64,000 bases of DNA, from assembly GCF_023074185.1 (NCBI RefSeq), contig NZ_JADPKY010000097.1, positions 1-64,000 on the forward strand, in the 5' to 3' direction. A model generated the notes under the pieces. It was given only the letters and a program-made list of their open reading frames with translations. It did no database searches and was not told the DNA's origin. Shown here in pieces: positions 32,269-41,707 of the stretch. Position 1 is the stretch's first letter. Every line of letters starts with the position of its first letter. The DNA comes from Bradyrhizobium sp. 132 (GTDB lineage: Bacteria; Pseudomonadota; Alphaproteobacteria; Rhizobiales; Xanthobacteraceae). A program made the position numbers and the translations under genes.

Positions 32269-34083
32269 ATGTCCCGCGAGAACGATTGTTTTATCTTCCA
32301 TCGTGACCTGCTCCAAGGGGTCCAGGACGTTGTCTATCGGGCCATCAACTTCTTTGTCACATGGGACAAACTGCCGACCCTGCTCGGAGCTGCCAATCTT
32401 TCGGCGTTCCGCGACCGGCTGCGGAAGCACAATCTGCACCATACCGGCTACGGCACGACATTGCCTGGCTGGAGCACGGGCAATGACCGGTGGCGTTCCG
32501 CCGACGGCTCCTTCAACAGCCTCGACCATCCGCGCATGGGGATGGCTGGTGCCCGGTTCGGACGCAATTTCGCGCTGCCGGAATGCGTGCCGGACAGCGT
32601 AGACGATCTGCTCGAACCCAATCCGCGCGTGATTTCGGAGGAGTTGCTGGCGCGCGACGAATTTATTCCCGCGACCAGCCTCAATCTGCTGGCTGCGGCC
32701 TGGATCCAGTTCGAAACCCATAACTGGTTCAGCCATGGGGTACCCAAGCGGGGAAACGAGTTCAAAATCCCGCTCAGGCCGGGCGACACTTGGCCCGAGC
32801 GGATCGACGGCTGCATGAAGATCCGTCGCACTGTTTGCGACGAGACATCACGCGAACCATGGCTCGGCGCGACCCCCACATTCCGCAACCTCAACTCGCA
32901 CTGGTGGGACGCCGGACAGATCTACGGCAGCGACCGCGCGAGGCAGATGCAGATCCGTTTCGGGGCAGATGGAAAGATCACGGTCGGCGATGATGGGATG
33001 CTTCCAGCCGATCCAGTCCATCCGGGCGCCGATCTCACCGGCTTCAATGACAATTGGTGGGTCGGGCTCAGCCTGCTGCACAACCTCTTCGCACGCGAGC
33101 ACAATATCATCTGCGACGGCTTGAAGACGCGGTATCCGACCTGGGATGACGAGGAGCTATTCCAGCGTGCGCGCCTGATCAACGCGGCCCTGATCGCCAA
33201 GATCCACACCGTCGAATGGACGCCAGGCATCCTCGGCCATCCTGCGCTGGACTTCAGCATGCACGCCAATTGGTCGGGGATACCGTATCGGGTGCTGCGC
33301 GCGGTGCTCGGCAAGAACAGCGAAGCCGCCTTTGGTATCGTCGGTTCTCCGACGGAGCAGCACAGCGCGCCCTACGCCATGACTGAGGAATTCACCGCCG
33401 TCTACCGCCTGCACCCGCTGATCCCGGACGACATGGATGTGCGGCGGCTCGAAGCCGCAGAGGTCGAACACTGCAAGCTGGTCGATATGCAGGGAGGCGT
33501 CTCCCGCAAGTTCATGGAGACGCACGGCTTCGCCAACCTGATGTACTCCTTCGGCACCGCTCATCCCGGCGCTATTCGCCTCCATAATTATCCCAACTTC
33601 CTGCGCCAGTTCACGAAAGACGGCCAGCCGTTGCTCGATGTGGCCGCGATCGATATCATGCGCGACCGCGAGCGCGGCGTGCCGCGCTACAACCGTTTCC
33701 GCGAGCTGGTCGGAAAGAAGCGGGTCAAGACATTCGAGGAAATCACCAGCATCCCCGGCGCGGCCAGGAAGATGCGCGCGATCTACAAGGGCGACGTCGA
33801 TCGCGTTGATCTGATGGTCGGACTATTGGCCGAGGACCTGCCGGACGGTTTTGGCTTCAGCGATACCGCCTTCCGCATCTTCATACTGATGGCATCGCGG
33901 CGTCTCAAGAGCGACCGGTTTTTCACCGACGACTACCGGGCGGAAGTCTACACCAACTTCGGTCTGGACTGGATCCACAACAACGGAATGAAATCGGTCC
34001 TGCTGCGGCATGTGCCGCAACTCGGACCGGCGCTCGAGGGCGTAAACAACGCCTTTGCTCCCTGGCACGTGCTGCAAGGCTGA
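32269..34083 (+). CDS. haem peroxidase/dioxygenase of the animal peroxidase superfamily, alpha-dioxygenase-like
   Basis: 604 residues from ATG 32269 with GGGAG just upstream; longer upstream extension is unsupported. The protein has LHNLFAREHN, the superfamily signature near 270, a distal-His candidate His151 (FETHNWFSH), and Tyr379-x2-His382 in AVYRLHPLIPD, matching the catalytic Tyr and proximal His of alpha-dioxygenases and cyclooxygenases. It likely oxygenates fatty acids (inference). It has no signal peptide, and no ferredoxin-like neighbour is seen. A palindrome lies just upstream. Confidence 0.88.
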   Translation: MSRENDCFIFHRDLLQGVQDVVYRAINFFVTWDKLPTLLGAANLSAFRDRLRKHNLHHTGYGTTLPGWSTGNDRWRSADGSFNSLDHPRMGMAGARFGRNFALPECVPDSVDDLLEPNPRVISEELLARDEFIPATSLNLLAAAWIQFETHNWFSHGVPKRGNEFKIPLRPGDTWPERIDGCMKIRRTVCDETSREPWLGATPTFRNLNSHWWDAGQIYGSDRARQMQIRFGADGKITVGDDGMLPADPVHPGADLTGFNDNWWVGLSLLHNLFAREHNIICDGLKTRYPTWDDEELFQRARLINAALIAKIHTVEWTPGILGHPALDFSMHANWSGIPYRVLRAVLGKNSEAAFGIVGSPTEQHSAPYAMTEEFTAVYRLHPLIPDDMDVRRLEAAEVEHCKLVDMQGGVSRKFMETHGFANLMYSFGTAHPGAIRLHNYPNFLRQFTKDGQPLLDVAAIDIMRDRERGVPRYNRFRELVGKKRVKTFEEITSIPGAARKMRAIYKGDVDRVDLMVGLLAEDLPDGFGFSDTAFRIFILMASRRLKSDRFFTDDYRAEVYTNFGLDWIHNNGMKSVLLRHVPQLGPALEGVNNAFAPWHVLQG

Positions 34084-34142
34084 GCCATGGCCTTCATATT
34101 CAGCATCCGGGCCTCGTCCGCCTCGCATGGGTGTCAGCCGCC

Positions 34143-34862
34143 CTAGCACCCGAGCTTGTCGGCGATGCCGCCAAAATCCTTCGCGACGATGTCCCAATTG
34201 CCAGTCGCCTCGAAGTCGACTTTCTGGAGCGGACCGTATTCGGTCGGCCGCGCCACGAAGGCGGTCTTCAGACCATTCTTCTGCGCGGCGGCGAGATCGC
34301 CGTTGTGGGCGGCGACCATCATCACCTGCTCCGGCTTGAGGCACAGCAGGCACGCGGCGCCGAGATAGGTCTCAGAGTCGGGCTTGTAGTGCTCGAACAG
34401 TTCGGCCGACATGATGAGGTCCCAGGGAAGCCCTGCGAATTTCGCCATGTTGGTCAGCAGCGCGACATTGCCGTTCGACAGCGGCGAGATCACGAATTTC
34501 GACTTCAGCCGCGTCAGACCGGCGACGCTGTCGGGCCACGGGTGCAGGCGGTGCCAACCCTTGGTGAGGTGATCGAGATCGGCTTCGGTCAGGTCTTTGA
34601 TCGAAAATTGCGCGACCAGCTTTTCGAGCGAGCGGCGATGCAGATCATCTAACATGACATAGCCGCGCTCGGGATGTTTGCGCACGTCATCCATCGAGGC
34701 CATGTACATGCCGCGCCAGCCGTCGACCAAGGCGGTCCAGTCGGCGGAAATGCCGCGCCCCTTCGCCCACCACATGAAATCGGTGATCAAGCTCGTGCGC
34801 CAGTCCACGACGGTGCCGAACACGTCGAACACCAGGGCTTTGACGGCGGTGAGGTCAGACAT
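34143..34862 (-). CDS. haloacid dehalogenase, type II
   Basis: 239 residues of the HAD superfamily. Nucleophile region VKALVFDVFGTVVDWRTS (Asp13), SNGN near 130 and later Lys (FEHYKPDSETYLGA) and MVAAHNGDLAAAQ follow the L-2-haloacid dehalogenase subgroup, whose members release halide with a 2-hydroxy acid. A different small substrate is possible. ATG 34862. Convergent with the peroxidase (59 bases). Confidence 0.85.
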   Translation of the reverse strand: MSDLTAVKALVFDVFGTVVDWRTSLITDFMWWAKGRGISADWTALVDGWRGMYMASMDDVRKHPERGYVMLDDLHRRSLEKLVAQFSIKDLTEADLDHLTKGWHRLHPWPDSVAGLTRLKSKFVISPLSNGNVALLTNMAKFAGLPWDLIMSAELFEHYKPDSETYLGAACLLCLKPEQVMMVAAHNGDLAAAQKNGLKTAFVARPTEYGPLQKVDFEATGNWDIVAKDFGGIADKLGC

Positions 34863-34892
34863 CGACGCTTCCCTGTGTATTGCTTGTTCTTG

Positions 34893-34931
34893 GTCATGCC
34901 GGGGCGCCGCGAGGCGCAGGCCCGGAATGAC
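34893..34931. repeat. short GC-rich palindromic repeat
   Basis: The arms GTCATGCCGGG and CCCGGAATGAC enclose a CGCCGCGAGGCGC centre. This GTCAT-CCGGG type hairpin is a common dispersed element in rhizobial intergenic DNA, to my knowledge. It sits between the dehalogenase start and the glpX end. Confidence 0.6.
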
Positions 34932-34947
34932 GGCCGCACGTTGTGAC

Positions 34948-35949
34948 TTAGTCCAGGTGGAACTTCGCCAGCTCGCGGTGCTCGGCCTTGATGTAGCGCA
35001 CGGTGCCGGTGACGGAGCGCATCACGACCGTCTCGGTCTCGATCACGCCATCCTTGCGGAATTTGACGCCCGAGAGCAGCGAGCCCGTGGTGACGCCGGT
35101 GGCGGCGAACAGGCAGTCGCCGCGGGCCATGTCCTCAATGCCGTAGATCATCTTGGGATCGTTGACGCCCATCTTGGCCGCACGCTCGCGCTTCTCGTCG
35201 GAGTCGAGGATGAGGCGGCACTGCATCTGGCCGCCGATGCAGCGCAGCGCCACGGCCGCGAGCACGCCTTCCGGCGCACCGCCGGTGCCGAGATACATAT
35301 CGACGCCGGTATTGTCGGGGTCGGCGCAATGGATCACGCCGGCGACATCGCCGTCCGTGATCAGACGCACGGCGGCACCCGTCGAGCGCACGCTCTCGAT
35401 GATGCTGGCATGGCGCGGACGGTCGAGCACGAGAACGGTGATGCCGTCCGGTTGGACACCCTTGGCCTTGGCGAGGCGGCGGACGTTGTCAGCCGGCGTG
35501 GCATCGAGATCGACGACGCCCTTGGCGTAACCGGGGCCGATCGCGAGCTTCTGCATGTAGACGTCGGGCGCGTGCAGCAGCGTGCCGCCGTCGGCCATTG
35601 CCATGGTGGCAATCGAGCCCGGCATGGCCTTGGCGCACAGCGTGGTGCCTTCGAGTGGGTCGACCGCGATGTCGACTTTCGGGCCGGCGTTCATGCCGAC
35701 CTTCTCGCCGATGAAGAGCATCGGCGCCTCGTCGCGCTCACCCTCGCCGATCACGATGGTGCCTTCGATCGGCAGCTTGTTGAGCTCGCGCCGCATCGCG
35801 TCCACCGCGGCCTGGTCGGCAGCCTTCTCATTGCCGTGCCCGCGCAGACGCGCCGAAGACACCGCCGCCCGCTCCGTCACGCGCACGATCTCCAGCGTGA
35901 GAATCCGCTCGAGCAACGCTTGCGGCGGGACTGAAATATGGGTCGACAT
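34948..35949 (-). CDS. glpX: fructose-1,6-bisphosphatase class II
   Basis: 333 residues: GlpX-type FBPase, which dephosphorylates fructose-1,6-bisphosphate (and often sedoheptulose-1,7-bisphosphate) in gluconeogenesis and the Calvin cycle. Motifs: IGEGERDEAPML near 68-78, VDIAVDPLEGTTLCAKAMPGS near 92-112, DRPRH, DGDVAG, GTGGAPEGVLAAVALRCIGG. Family-normal length. ATG 35949. Downstream of hom on the same strand with a repeat between. Confidence 0.95.
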   Translation of the reverse strand: MSTHISVPPQALLERILTLEIVRVTERAAVSSARLRGHGNEKAADQAAVDAMRRELNKLPIEGTIVIGEGERDEAPMLFIGEKVGMNAGPKVDIAVDPLEGTTLCAKAMPGSIATMAMADGGTLLHAPDVYMQKLAIGPGYAKGVVDLDATPADNVRRLAKAKGVQPDGITVLVLDRPRHASIIESVRSTGAAVRLITDGDVAGVIHCADPDNTGVDMYLGTGGAPEGVLAAVALRCIGGQMQCRLILDSDEKRERAAKMGVNDPKMIYGIEDMARGDCLFAATGVTTGSLLSGVKFRKDGVIETETVVMRSVTGTVRYIKAEHRELAKFHLD

Positions 35950-36038
35950 CGGCTAACTCCTTCGCAACAGTTTGGACGGAAATCTCCACCCGCATCAACT
36001 CGTAACACCCACAGTTCGTTCGAACCGTGTCATTGTTT

Positions 36039-36087
36039 AAGCATGCTCTTTCCGGAAAACCGCTTCACACTTTTCCGGAGCATGCCT
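36039..36087. repeat. palindromic repeat of the CATGCTC-CCGGAAAA type
   Basis: Left arm GCATGCTC-ttt-CCGGAAAA, centre CCGCTTCACAC, right arm TTTTCCGG-A-GCATGC. It is a dispersed element I know from Bradyrhizobium-type genomes. It starts at the homoserine dehydrogenase stop and could protect its mRNA end or stop transcription before glpX. Confidence 0.75.
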
Positions 36088-37403
36088 TAGTTCTTCTCGA
36101 TCCGGATCACCTGCGGCCGTCCGCTGATCACCTTGTCGCGCTGCACGGCCGCGAGCGCGCGGCGCACGGCGTCCTCGTGCGTGGCATAGGTGATCAGGAT
36201 AACGGGCACCGGGACCGCCTTGCCGTTTGCCGGCGCAGCGCCGCCATTGGGGTGGCGCTGCACGATCGACTCGATCGAAATCTTCTGCTCCGCGAGCCGG
36301 GTCGCGATCGCAGCCGCGGTGCCCGGGAAATCGCGTGCCAGAAGACGGATGTAGTAGCCGCCCTCGTGGCGCTCCATCGGCGCCTTCTTGGTGACGCGCA
36401 GCTGCGAAATCGGCCGGCCGAACGGATTGGCGCGAATGCCGCGCGCGACATCGGCGATGTCGGCAACGACGGCGGATGCGGTCGCCGCGCCGCCGGCACC
36501 GGGGCCGACCAGCGTGATCGGCGGGATGCCCTCGCCGTCGATCGTGACCGCATTGGTGACACCCATCACCTGTGCGATCGAGGAGGATTTTGGAACCATG
36601 GTCGGATGCACGCGCTGCTCGATGCCCTTGGCGGTGCGAACCGCGACGCCGAGCAGCTTGAGCCGGTAACCGAGATCGTCAGCGGCACGGAGATCTTCCG
36701 GCGCGATGGAGGAGATGCCTTCGACATACACCGCGCTTTGAGCAACTTTCGTGCCGAAAGCGAGGCTGGCAAGAATAGCGAGTTTTTGCGCGGTGTCGTG
36801 GCCGTCGACATCGAAGGACGGATTGGCCTCGGCATAGCCGAGCCGCTGCGCATCCTTCAGGCATTCGGCGAACGACAGGCCCTCCTGCTCCATCCGGGTC
36901 AGGATGTAATTGCAGGTGCCGTTGAGGATGCCGTAGACGCGGTTGATGCCGGTTCCGGCAAGACCCTCGCGTAACGTTTTGATGACGGGGATCGCGGCGC
37001 CGACCGCTGCCTCGAAATTCAGCGCGCCGCCGTGCTTTTCAGCGGCTTTTGCCAGCTTGAGGCCGTGCTTGGCGAGCAGCGCCTTGTTGGCGGTGACGAC
37101 GGACTTGCCGGCGCTGAGCGCGGCTTCGACCGCCGCCAGCGCGGGATCGCCCGAGCCGCCCATCAGCTCGACGAAGCAGTCGATGCCGGGATGCATGGCG
37201 AGGGCAAGCGGATCCTTGACCCATTCGACACCGCGCAGATCGACGGCGCGCTTCTTGGCCTTCGAGCGCGCGGTGACGGCGACGACGCGGATGCCGCGTC
37301 CGCTGCGGCCCGCGAGCACGCGGGCCTGTGTTTCAATCAAACGGACAACTTCGGCGCCCACGGTGCCGAGCCCCGCTATGCCCACTTTCAGGGGTGCAAC
37401 CAT
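36087..37403 (-). CDS. hom: homoserine dehydrogenase
   Basis: 438 residues. N-terminal NAD(P) site VGIAGLGTVGAEVV, then VTANKALLAKHG near 102 and the catalytic block GILNGTCNYILTRM near 161, FAECLKDAQRLGYAEANPSFDVDGHDTAQKLAILA near 185. The C-terminal 90 residues (YYIRLLARDFPGTAAAIATRLAEQKISIESI) form an ACT domain, which normally binds threonine for feedback inhibition. It reduces aspartate-semialdehyde to homoserine for Met, Thr and Ile. 29 bases downstream of the aminotransferase; probably one operon. Confidence 0.96.
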   Translation of the reverse strand: MVAPLKVGIAGLGTVGAEVVRLIETQARVLAGRSGRGIRVVAVTARSKAKKRAVDLRGVEWVKDPLALAMHPGIDCFVELMGGSGDPALAAVEAALSAGKSVVTANKALLAKHGLKLAKAAEKHGGALNFEAAVGAAIPVIKTLREGLAGTGINRVYGILNGTCNYILTRMEQEGLSFAECLKDAQRLGYAEANPSFDVDGHDTAQKLAILASLAFGTKVAQSAVYVEGISSIAPEDLRAADDLGYRLKLLGVAVRTAKGIEQRVHPTMVPKSSSIAQVMGVTNAVTIDGEGIPPITLVGPGAGGAATASAVVADIADVARGIRANPFGRPISQLRVTKKAPMERHEGGYYIRLLARDFPGTAAAIATRLAEQKISIESIVQRHPNGGAAPANGKAVPVPVILITYATHEDAVRRALAAVQRDKVISGRPQVIRIEKN

Positions 37404-37432
37404 GATGCTTCAGAAAACCTGCGGAAGAGAAC

Positions 37433-38653
37433 TTAACGCCGATTGGCGAGCGGAACGACGTTGTGCAACGTTTCGATGCCGCTTTCAAGGAAGCGGCGCA
37501 CGCCGCGCGCGGCCTGCCTGATCCGTTGCTCGTTTTCCACCATGGCGATGCGGATATATCCTTCACCATGCTCGCCGAAGCCGGCGCCGGGCGAGACCGC
37601 GACGCCGGATTTCTCCACCATCAGGGTCGCGAACTGCATGCTGCCGACGCTGCGGAAGGCTTCCGGCAGCGGCACCCAGGCGAACATCGAGGCCTCCGGC
37701 GGCGGGATCTCCCAGCCGGCACGGCCGAACGATTCCACCAGCGCGTCGCGCCGCTTGCGGTAGGTGTCGCGCATCTCCCTGATGCAATCGTCGGGGCCGT
37801 TCAGCGCGGCGGTCGCGGCGACCTGCACCGGCGTGAACGCGCCGTAGTCGAGATAGGATTTGACGCGCGCGAGCGCCGCGATCACGCGCTCATTGCCGAC
37901 CGCAAAGCCCATGCGCCAGCCGGCCATCGAATAGGTCTTCGACATCGAGGTGAACTCGACGGTGACGTCCATCGCGCCGGGCACCTGCAGCACCGAGGGC
38001 GGTGGGTTGTTTTCGTCGAAATAGACCTCGGCGTAAGCGAGATCGGACAGGATCAGGATTTCGTGCTTCTTCGCGAACGCGACCAAGTCCTTGTAGAAGT
38101 CAAGGCTCGCGACATAGGCGGTCGGGTTCGAGGGGTAACAGACGACCAGCGCCAGCGGCTTCGGAATCGAGTGGACGATCGCGCGCTCCACCGCCTCGAA
38201 GAACTGCGGGGTTGGCTCCGAAGGCACCGAGCGGATCACGCCGCCCGCCATCAAAAAGCCGAACGCGTGAATTGGATAGCTCGGGTTCGGGCAGAGGATG
38301 ACGTCGCCGGGCGCAGTGATCGCCTGCGCCACGTTGGCAAAGCCCTCCTTGGAGCCGAGCGTCGCCACGACCTGGGTGTCGGGATTGAGCTTCACGCCAA
38401 AGCGGCGGGCGTAGTAGCCGGCCTGGGCCTTGCGCAAGCCGTTGATGCCACGAGAGGCCGAGTAGCGGTCGGTGCGCGGCTTGCCCAGTGTCTCCTTCAG
38501 CTTCTCCAGCACGTGCGCTGGCGCCGGCAGGTCCGGATTGCCCATGCCGAGGTCGATGATGTCGGCGCCGGCATTCCGCGCGGCCGCCTTGGCCCGGTTC
38601 ACCTGCTCGAACACGTAAGGCGGAAGGCGGCGGATGCGGTAAAATTCTTCCAT
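37433..38653 (-). CDS. PLP-dependent aminotransferase, AlaC/DapL-annotated type
   Basis: 406 residues, fold type I. Motifs: DLGMGNPDLPAPAHVLEKL near 37-55, RYSASRGINGLRKA, PNPSYPIHAFGFLMAG, and the PLP lysine in SMSKTYSMAGWRMGF near 236. Databases often label this family LL-diaminopimelate aminotransferase, but the sequence and its place with homoserine dehydrogenase fit an AlaC-like alanine/glutamate or methionine-type transaminase. ATG 38653 (MEEFYRIRRLPPYVF). Same operon as hom. Confidence 0.88.
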   Translation of the reverse strand: MEEFYRIRRLPPYVFEQVNRAKAAARNAGADIIDLGMGNPDLPAPAHVLEKLKETLGKPRTDRYSASRGINGLRKAQAGYYARRFGVKLNPDTQVVATLGSKEGFANVAQAITAPGDVILCPNPSYPIHAFGFLMAGGVIRSVPSEPTPQFFEAVERAIVHSIPKPLALVVCYPSNPTAYVASLDFYKDLVAFAKKHEILILSDLAYAEVYFDENNPPPSVLQVPGAMDVTVEFTSMSKTYSMAGWRMGFAVGNERVIAALARVKSYLDYGAFTPVQVAATAALNGPDDCIREMRDTYRKRRDALVESFGRAGWEIPPPEASMFAWVPLPEAFRSVGSMQFATLMVEKSGVAVSPGAGFGEHGEGYIRIAMVENEQRIRQAARGVRRFLESGIETLHNVVPLANRR

Positions 38654-38868
38654 GGCTCTCTCGGCTCCGGGCAACCGGTCAGGACAGAATCGACAGGCCA
38701 TAACGACCATGCGAAAAGGCGCCCGCCTCGTTCACGAAAATCACTCAAAATCAAATGCTTAGAGCAATCATCGATGGCGGTGACTGAAGTCGTTCGCCCT
38801 GACTCTCGGCTGAACTGAGGTCTTTTAGCACGGCAAGGCGGAGGCGCCAGCGATTACCTTGCAGCGCC

Positions 38869-39144
38869 TTACTTCGCGTCCTTGCCGGCAACGGCCTGAC
38901 GGTCGCGCGCGGCAGCGAGCTCGGCCTCGATCTTGGCGCGTTGGTCCGGCGGGATGACCGCCTGATCGCGATCCGGCGGGAGATCGTGCACCGGCAAATA
39001 GCTGCCGGGCTCCCTGGGATGCGCTTGCGCATCGGCGGGCGTCATATCCGCGAGTTGGCTCGAGCAGCCGCCCAGGGCAAGCGCCGCCATCAGCAGCGCG
39101 CCACAGATCAGCCGCGACTTTTGCAGGTCCCTCAACGCCAACAC
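38869..39144 (-). CDS. small lipoprotein, 91 aa
   Basis: GTG start at 39144. The signal ends in a lipobox LALGGC near residue 27 (ALLMAALALGGC), so the Cys would be lipidated. The mature protein is short, hydrophilic and proline-rich (HDLPPDRDQAVIPPDQRAKIEAELAAARDRQAV). No function recognised. It lies upstream of the aminotransferase and is divergent from phaC. Confidence 0.75.
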   Translation of the reverse strand: MLALRDLQKSRLICGALLMAALALGGCSSQLADMTPADAQAHPREPGSYLPVHDLPPDRDQAVIPPDQRAKIEAELAAARDRQAVAGKDAK

Positions 39145-39396
39145 TTGGGAAATCCCCTACTCGTCCCAAAGCACGGCCCCGACAACCTTACCGAAGTCCG
39201 CACGCAAGCTCAAACCATTGCTGCCCAAATGGCGCGAGCGAGAAAACAGCCCGGGACCACCAAGCCGAGCGGTGCGGCTCGATTGTGACGGAACCAAGAA
39301 AATTTGTCGCACTGCAACACATCTTCGAGAGTGTTTAACGCCAAACATGCGAGCTTCGCGGTGACGAATACGGAATGAATCGTTACTGTTCTGCTC

Positions 39397-41205
39397 ATGA
39401 GCATGGCCACGACCGACACGCCCAAACCCGAGACGAAGTTCGATGCGGAAGCCTTCGCGATGAATGTCGCGCGGGCGATGGAAAGCGGCGGCAAGGCGCT
39501 CGCTGCCTACCTCAAGCCCCGCGAGAGCGGCGAGGTGCAGGATCGTCCGCCGGCCGAGCTTACCGAGGTCGTCAAGACCTTCACCGCGGTCGCCGAATAC
39601 TGGCTGTCGGACACATCACGCGCGTCCGATCTCCAGACCAGGCTCGCCAAGGACTATCTCGACCTCTGGGGCTCGGCGGCGCGCCGCATGGCTGGCCAGG
39701 ACGCTCCGCCCGCGATCGCGCCCTCGCCGCGCGACAAGCGCTTTGCCGATCCGGAATGGAAGTCGAACCAGTTCTTCGATTTCGTGATGCAGCTCTATCT
39801 GCTCACGACGAAATTCGCGCATGAGCTGGTGCGCGACGCCGAGGGGCTCGATCCACAGACCCGCCGCAAGGCCGAGTTCTACATCCAGCAGGTCACCAAC
39901 GCGCTGTCGCCGTCCAACTTCGTGCTGACCAATCCGGAAGTGCTGCGCGCGACGTTGGCCAGCAACGGCGAAAATCTCGCGCGCGGCCTGAAGATGCTGG
40001 CCGAGGACATCGCAGCCGGCAAGGGCGTCCTGAAGATCCGCCAATCCAATCCGGACAATCTCGTCGTCGGCGTCAACATGGCGACGACGCCGGGCAAAGT
40101 GATCTACCAGAACGAGATGATGCAGCTGATCCAGTATTCTCCAACCACGGAGAATGTGCTGCGCACGCCGCTCCTGATCATCCCGCCCTGGATCAACAAG
40201 TTCTACATCCTCGATCTCAAGCCGGAGAAATCCTACATCAAGTGGTGCGTCGACCAGGGCGTCACCGTGTTCGTGATCTCATGGGTCAATCCCGACAAGC
40301 GGCTCGGCACCAAGAGCTGGGAAGACTACATGAAGGAAGGCCCGCTCACGGCGATGGACGTGATCGAGAAGGTCACTGGCGAGATGAAGGTGCACACCGC
40401 CGGCTATTGCGTCGGCGGCACCATGCTCGCGACGACGCTGGCCTGGCTCGCCGAGAAGCGCCGCCAGCGCGTGGCGTCCGCGACGTTCTTCGCGGCACAG
40501 GTCGACTTCACCCATGCGGGCGACCTTCTCGTGTTCGTCGACGAGGAGCAGATCGCAGCGCTGGAGCAGGACATGAAGGCGGCCGGCGTGCTCGAAGGGT
40601 CCAAGATGGCGATGGCCTTCAACATGCTGCGCTCCAACGATTTGATCTGGTCCTATGTCGTCAGCAATTACCTCAAAGGCCAGCAGCCGAGCGCGTTCGA
40701 CCTGCTGCACTGGAATTCGGACGCCACGCGCATGACGGCGTCGAACCATTCCTACTATCTGCGCAATTGCTATCTGGAGAACCGGCTGTCGACCGGCACG
40801 ATGGTGCTCGACAACACCCTGCTCGACCTCTCCAAGGTCATGGTGCCCGTCTACAATCTTGCCACCCGCGAAGACCACATTGCGCCGGCCGAATCGGTGC
40901 TGTACGGCTCGCAATTCTTCGGCGGTCCGGTGAAATATGTGCTGTCCGGCTCGGGCCACATCGCCGGCGTCGTCAACCCGCCCGCCTCGAACAAGTACCA
41001 GTACTGGACCAACGACAACGTCAAGGACGTCAACGTCGCCGAGTGGATGAAGGGCGCGGTCGAGCACAAGGGCTCGTGGTGGCCGGACTGGCGCCAATGG
41101 CTTGGCACACTTGATCCCGCGGAGGTGGCGGCGCGCGCGGTCGGCAGCGAAGCGCTGCCTCCGATCGAGGACGCCCCCGGCAGCTATGTCAGAGTTCGCG
41201 CATAG
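39397..41205 (+). CDS. phaC: class I poly(3-hydroxyalkanoate) polymerase
   Basis: 602 residues; polymerises 3-hydroxyacyl-CoA into PHB granules. The lipase-like box is GYCVGG with catalytic Cys338. Asp493 (REDHIAP) and His521 (GSGHIAG) complete the triad, the same C/D/H spacing as in Cupriavidus PhaC (C319, D480, H508). The N-terminal 100 residues are variable, as usual. ATG 39397 (in-frame ATG 39403 is also possible). No phasin or phaR is next to it in this window. Confidence 0.96.
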   Translation: MSMATTDTPKPETKFDAEAFAMNVARAMESGGKALAAYLKPRESGEVQDRPPAELTEVVKTFTAVAEYWLSDTSRASDLQTRLAKDYLDLWGSAARRMAGQDAPPAIAPSPRDKRFADPEWKSNQFFDFVMQLYLLTTKFAHELVRDAEGLDPQTRRKAEFYIQQVTNALSPSNFVLTNPEVLRATLASNGENLARGLKMLAEDIAAGKGVLKIRQSNPDNLVVGVNMATTPGKVIYQNEMMQLIQYSPTTENVLRTPLLIIPPWINKFYILDLKPEKSYIKWCVDQGVTVFVISWVNPDKRLGTKSWEDYMKEGPLTAMDVIEKVTGEMKVHTAGYCVGGTMLATTLAWLAEKRRQRVASATFFAAQVDFTHAGDLLVFVDEEQIAALEQDMKAAGVLEGSKMAMAFNMLRSNDLIWSYVVSNYLKGQQPSAFDLLHWNSDATRMTASNHSYYLRNCYLENRLSTGTMVLDNTLLDLSKVMVPVYNLATREDHIAPAESVLYGSQFFGGPVKYVLSGSGHIAGVVNPPASNKYQYWTNDNVKDVNVAEWMKGAVEHKGSWWPDWRQWLGTLDPAEVAARAVGSEALPPIEDAPGSYVRVRA

Positions 41206-41288
41206 TGGAGAATTCTTTGCGCATGGCGCAATCTTGCGCGCTTGTATAAGCTCGCTCTCAACACAGCGACGACAGAGGGGACCGGGTT

Positions 41289-41687
41289 ATGACGCGTGAA
41301 CTGTTCTGGCTGACACTGACGGTGGTCCTGACCGGAATCCTCTGGATTCCCTACACCATCAACCGCTGCCAGATTCGCGGTCTCGGTGGCGCGATGGCCA
41401 ATCCCTCGCGCGCCGACAAGCCGCAGTCGGAATGGGCGAACCGCCTGATGTTCGCGCATGACAACGCCGTCGAGAACCTCGTGCTGTTCGCACCGCTGGT
41501 GCTGATCCTGAACGCCATCGACTATTCCTCGAAATGGACGGTGCTTGCTTGCGCCGTCTATTTCTGGTCGCGCGTCGCGCATCTGATCGTCTATGCGCTC
41601 GGGATCCCGATCTTCCGCACGTTGGCCTTCACCGTCGGCTTCGTCGCACAGGCGGTGCTGGCGGTGGCGATCTTCAAGGCGGTTTGA
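41289..41687 (+). CDS. MAPEG family membrane protein
   Basis: 132 residues with four hydrophobic segments. The sequence MANPSRADKPQSEWANRLMFAHDNAVENLVLFAPLVLI has the MAPEG core (ENLVLFAPLV). Eukaryotic relatives are membrane glutathione transferases; the bacterial substrate is unknown. ATG 41289 with GAGGGGACCGG upstream. It lies 83 bases after phaC. Confidence 0.88.
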   Translation: MTRELFWLTLTVVLTGILWIPYTINRCQIRGLGGAMANPSRADKPQSEWANRLMFAHDNAVENLVLFAPLVLILNAIDYSSKWTVLACAVYFWSRVAHLIVYALGIPIFRTLAFTVGFVAQAVLAVAIFKAV

Positions 41688-41707
41688 GCTCAGGCCCTGC
41701 TTTGAGA

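Noticed and set aside
37433..38653. Calling the aminotransferase LL-diaminopimelate aminotransferase (DapL)
   Set aside because: The family label is common in databases, but alphaproteobacteria normally use DapC/DapE, and the neighbour is homoserine dehydrogenase; AlaC-like is the safer description.
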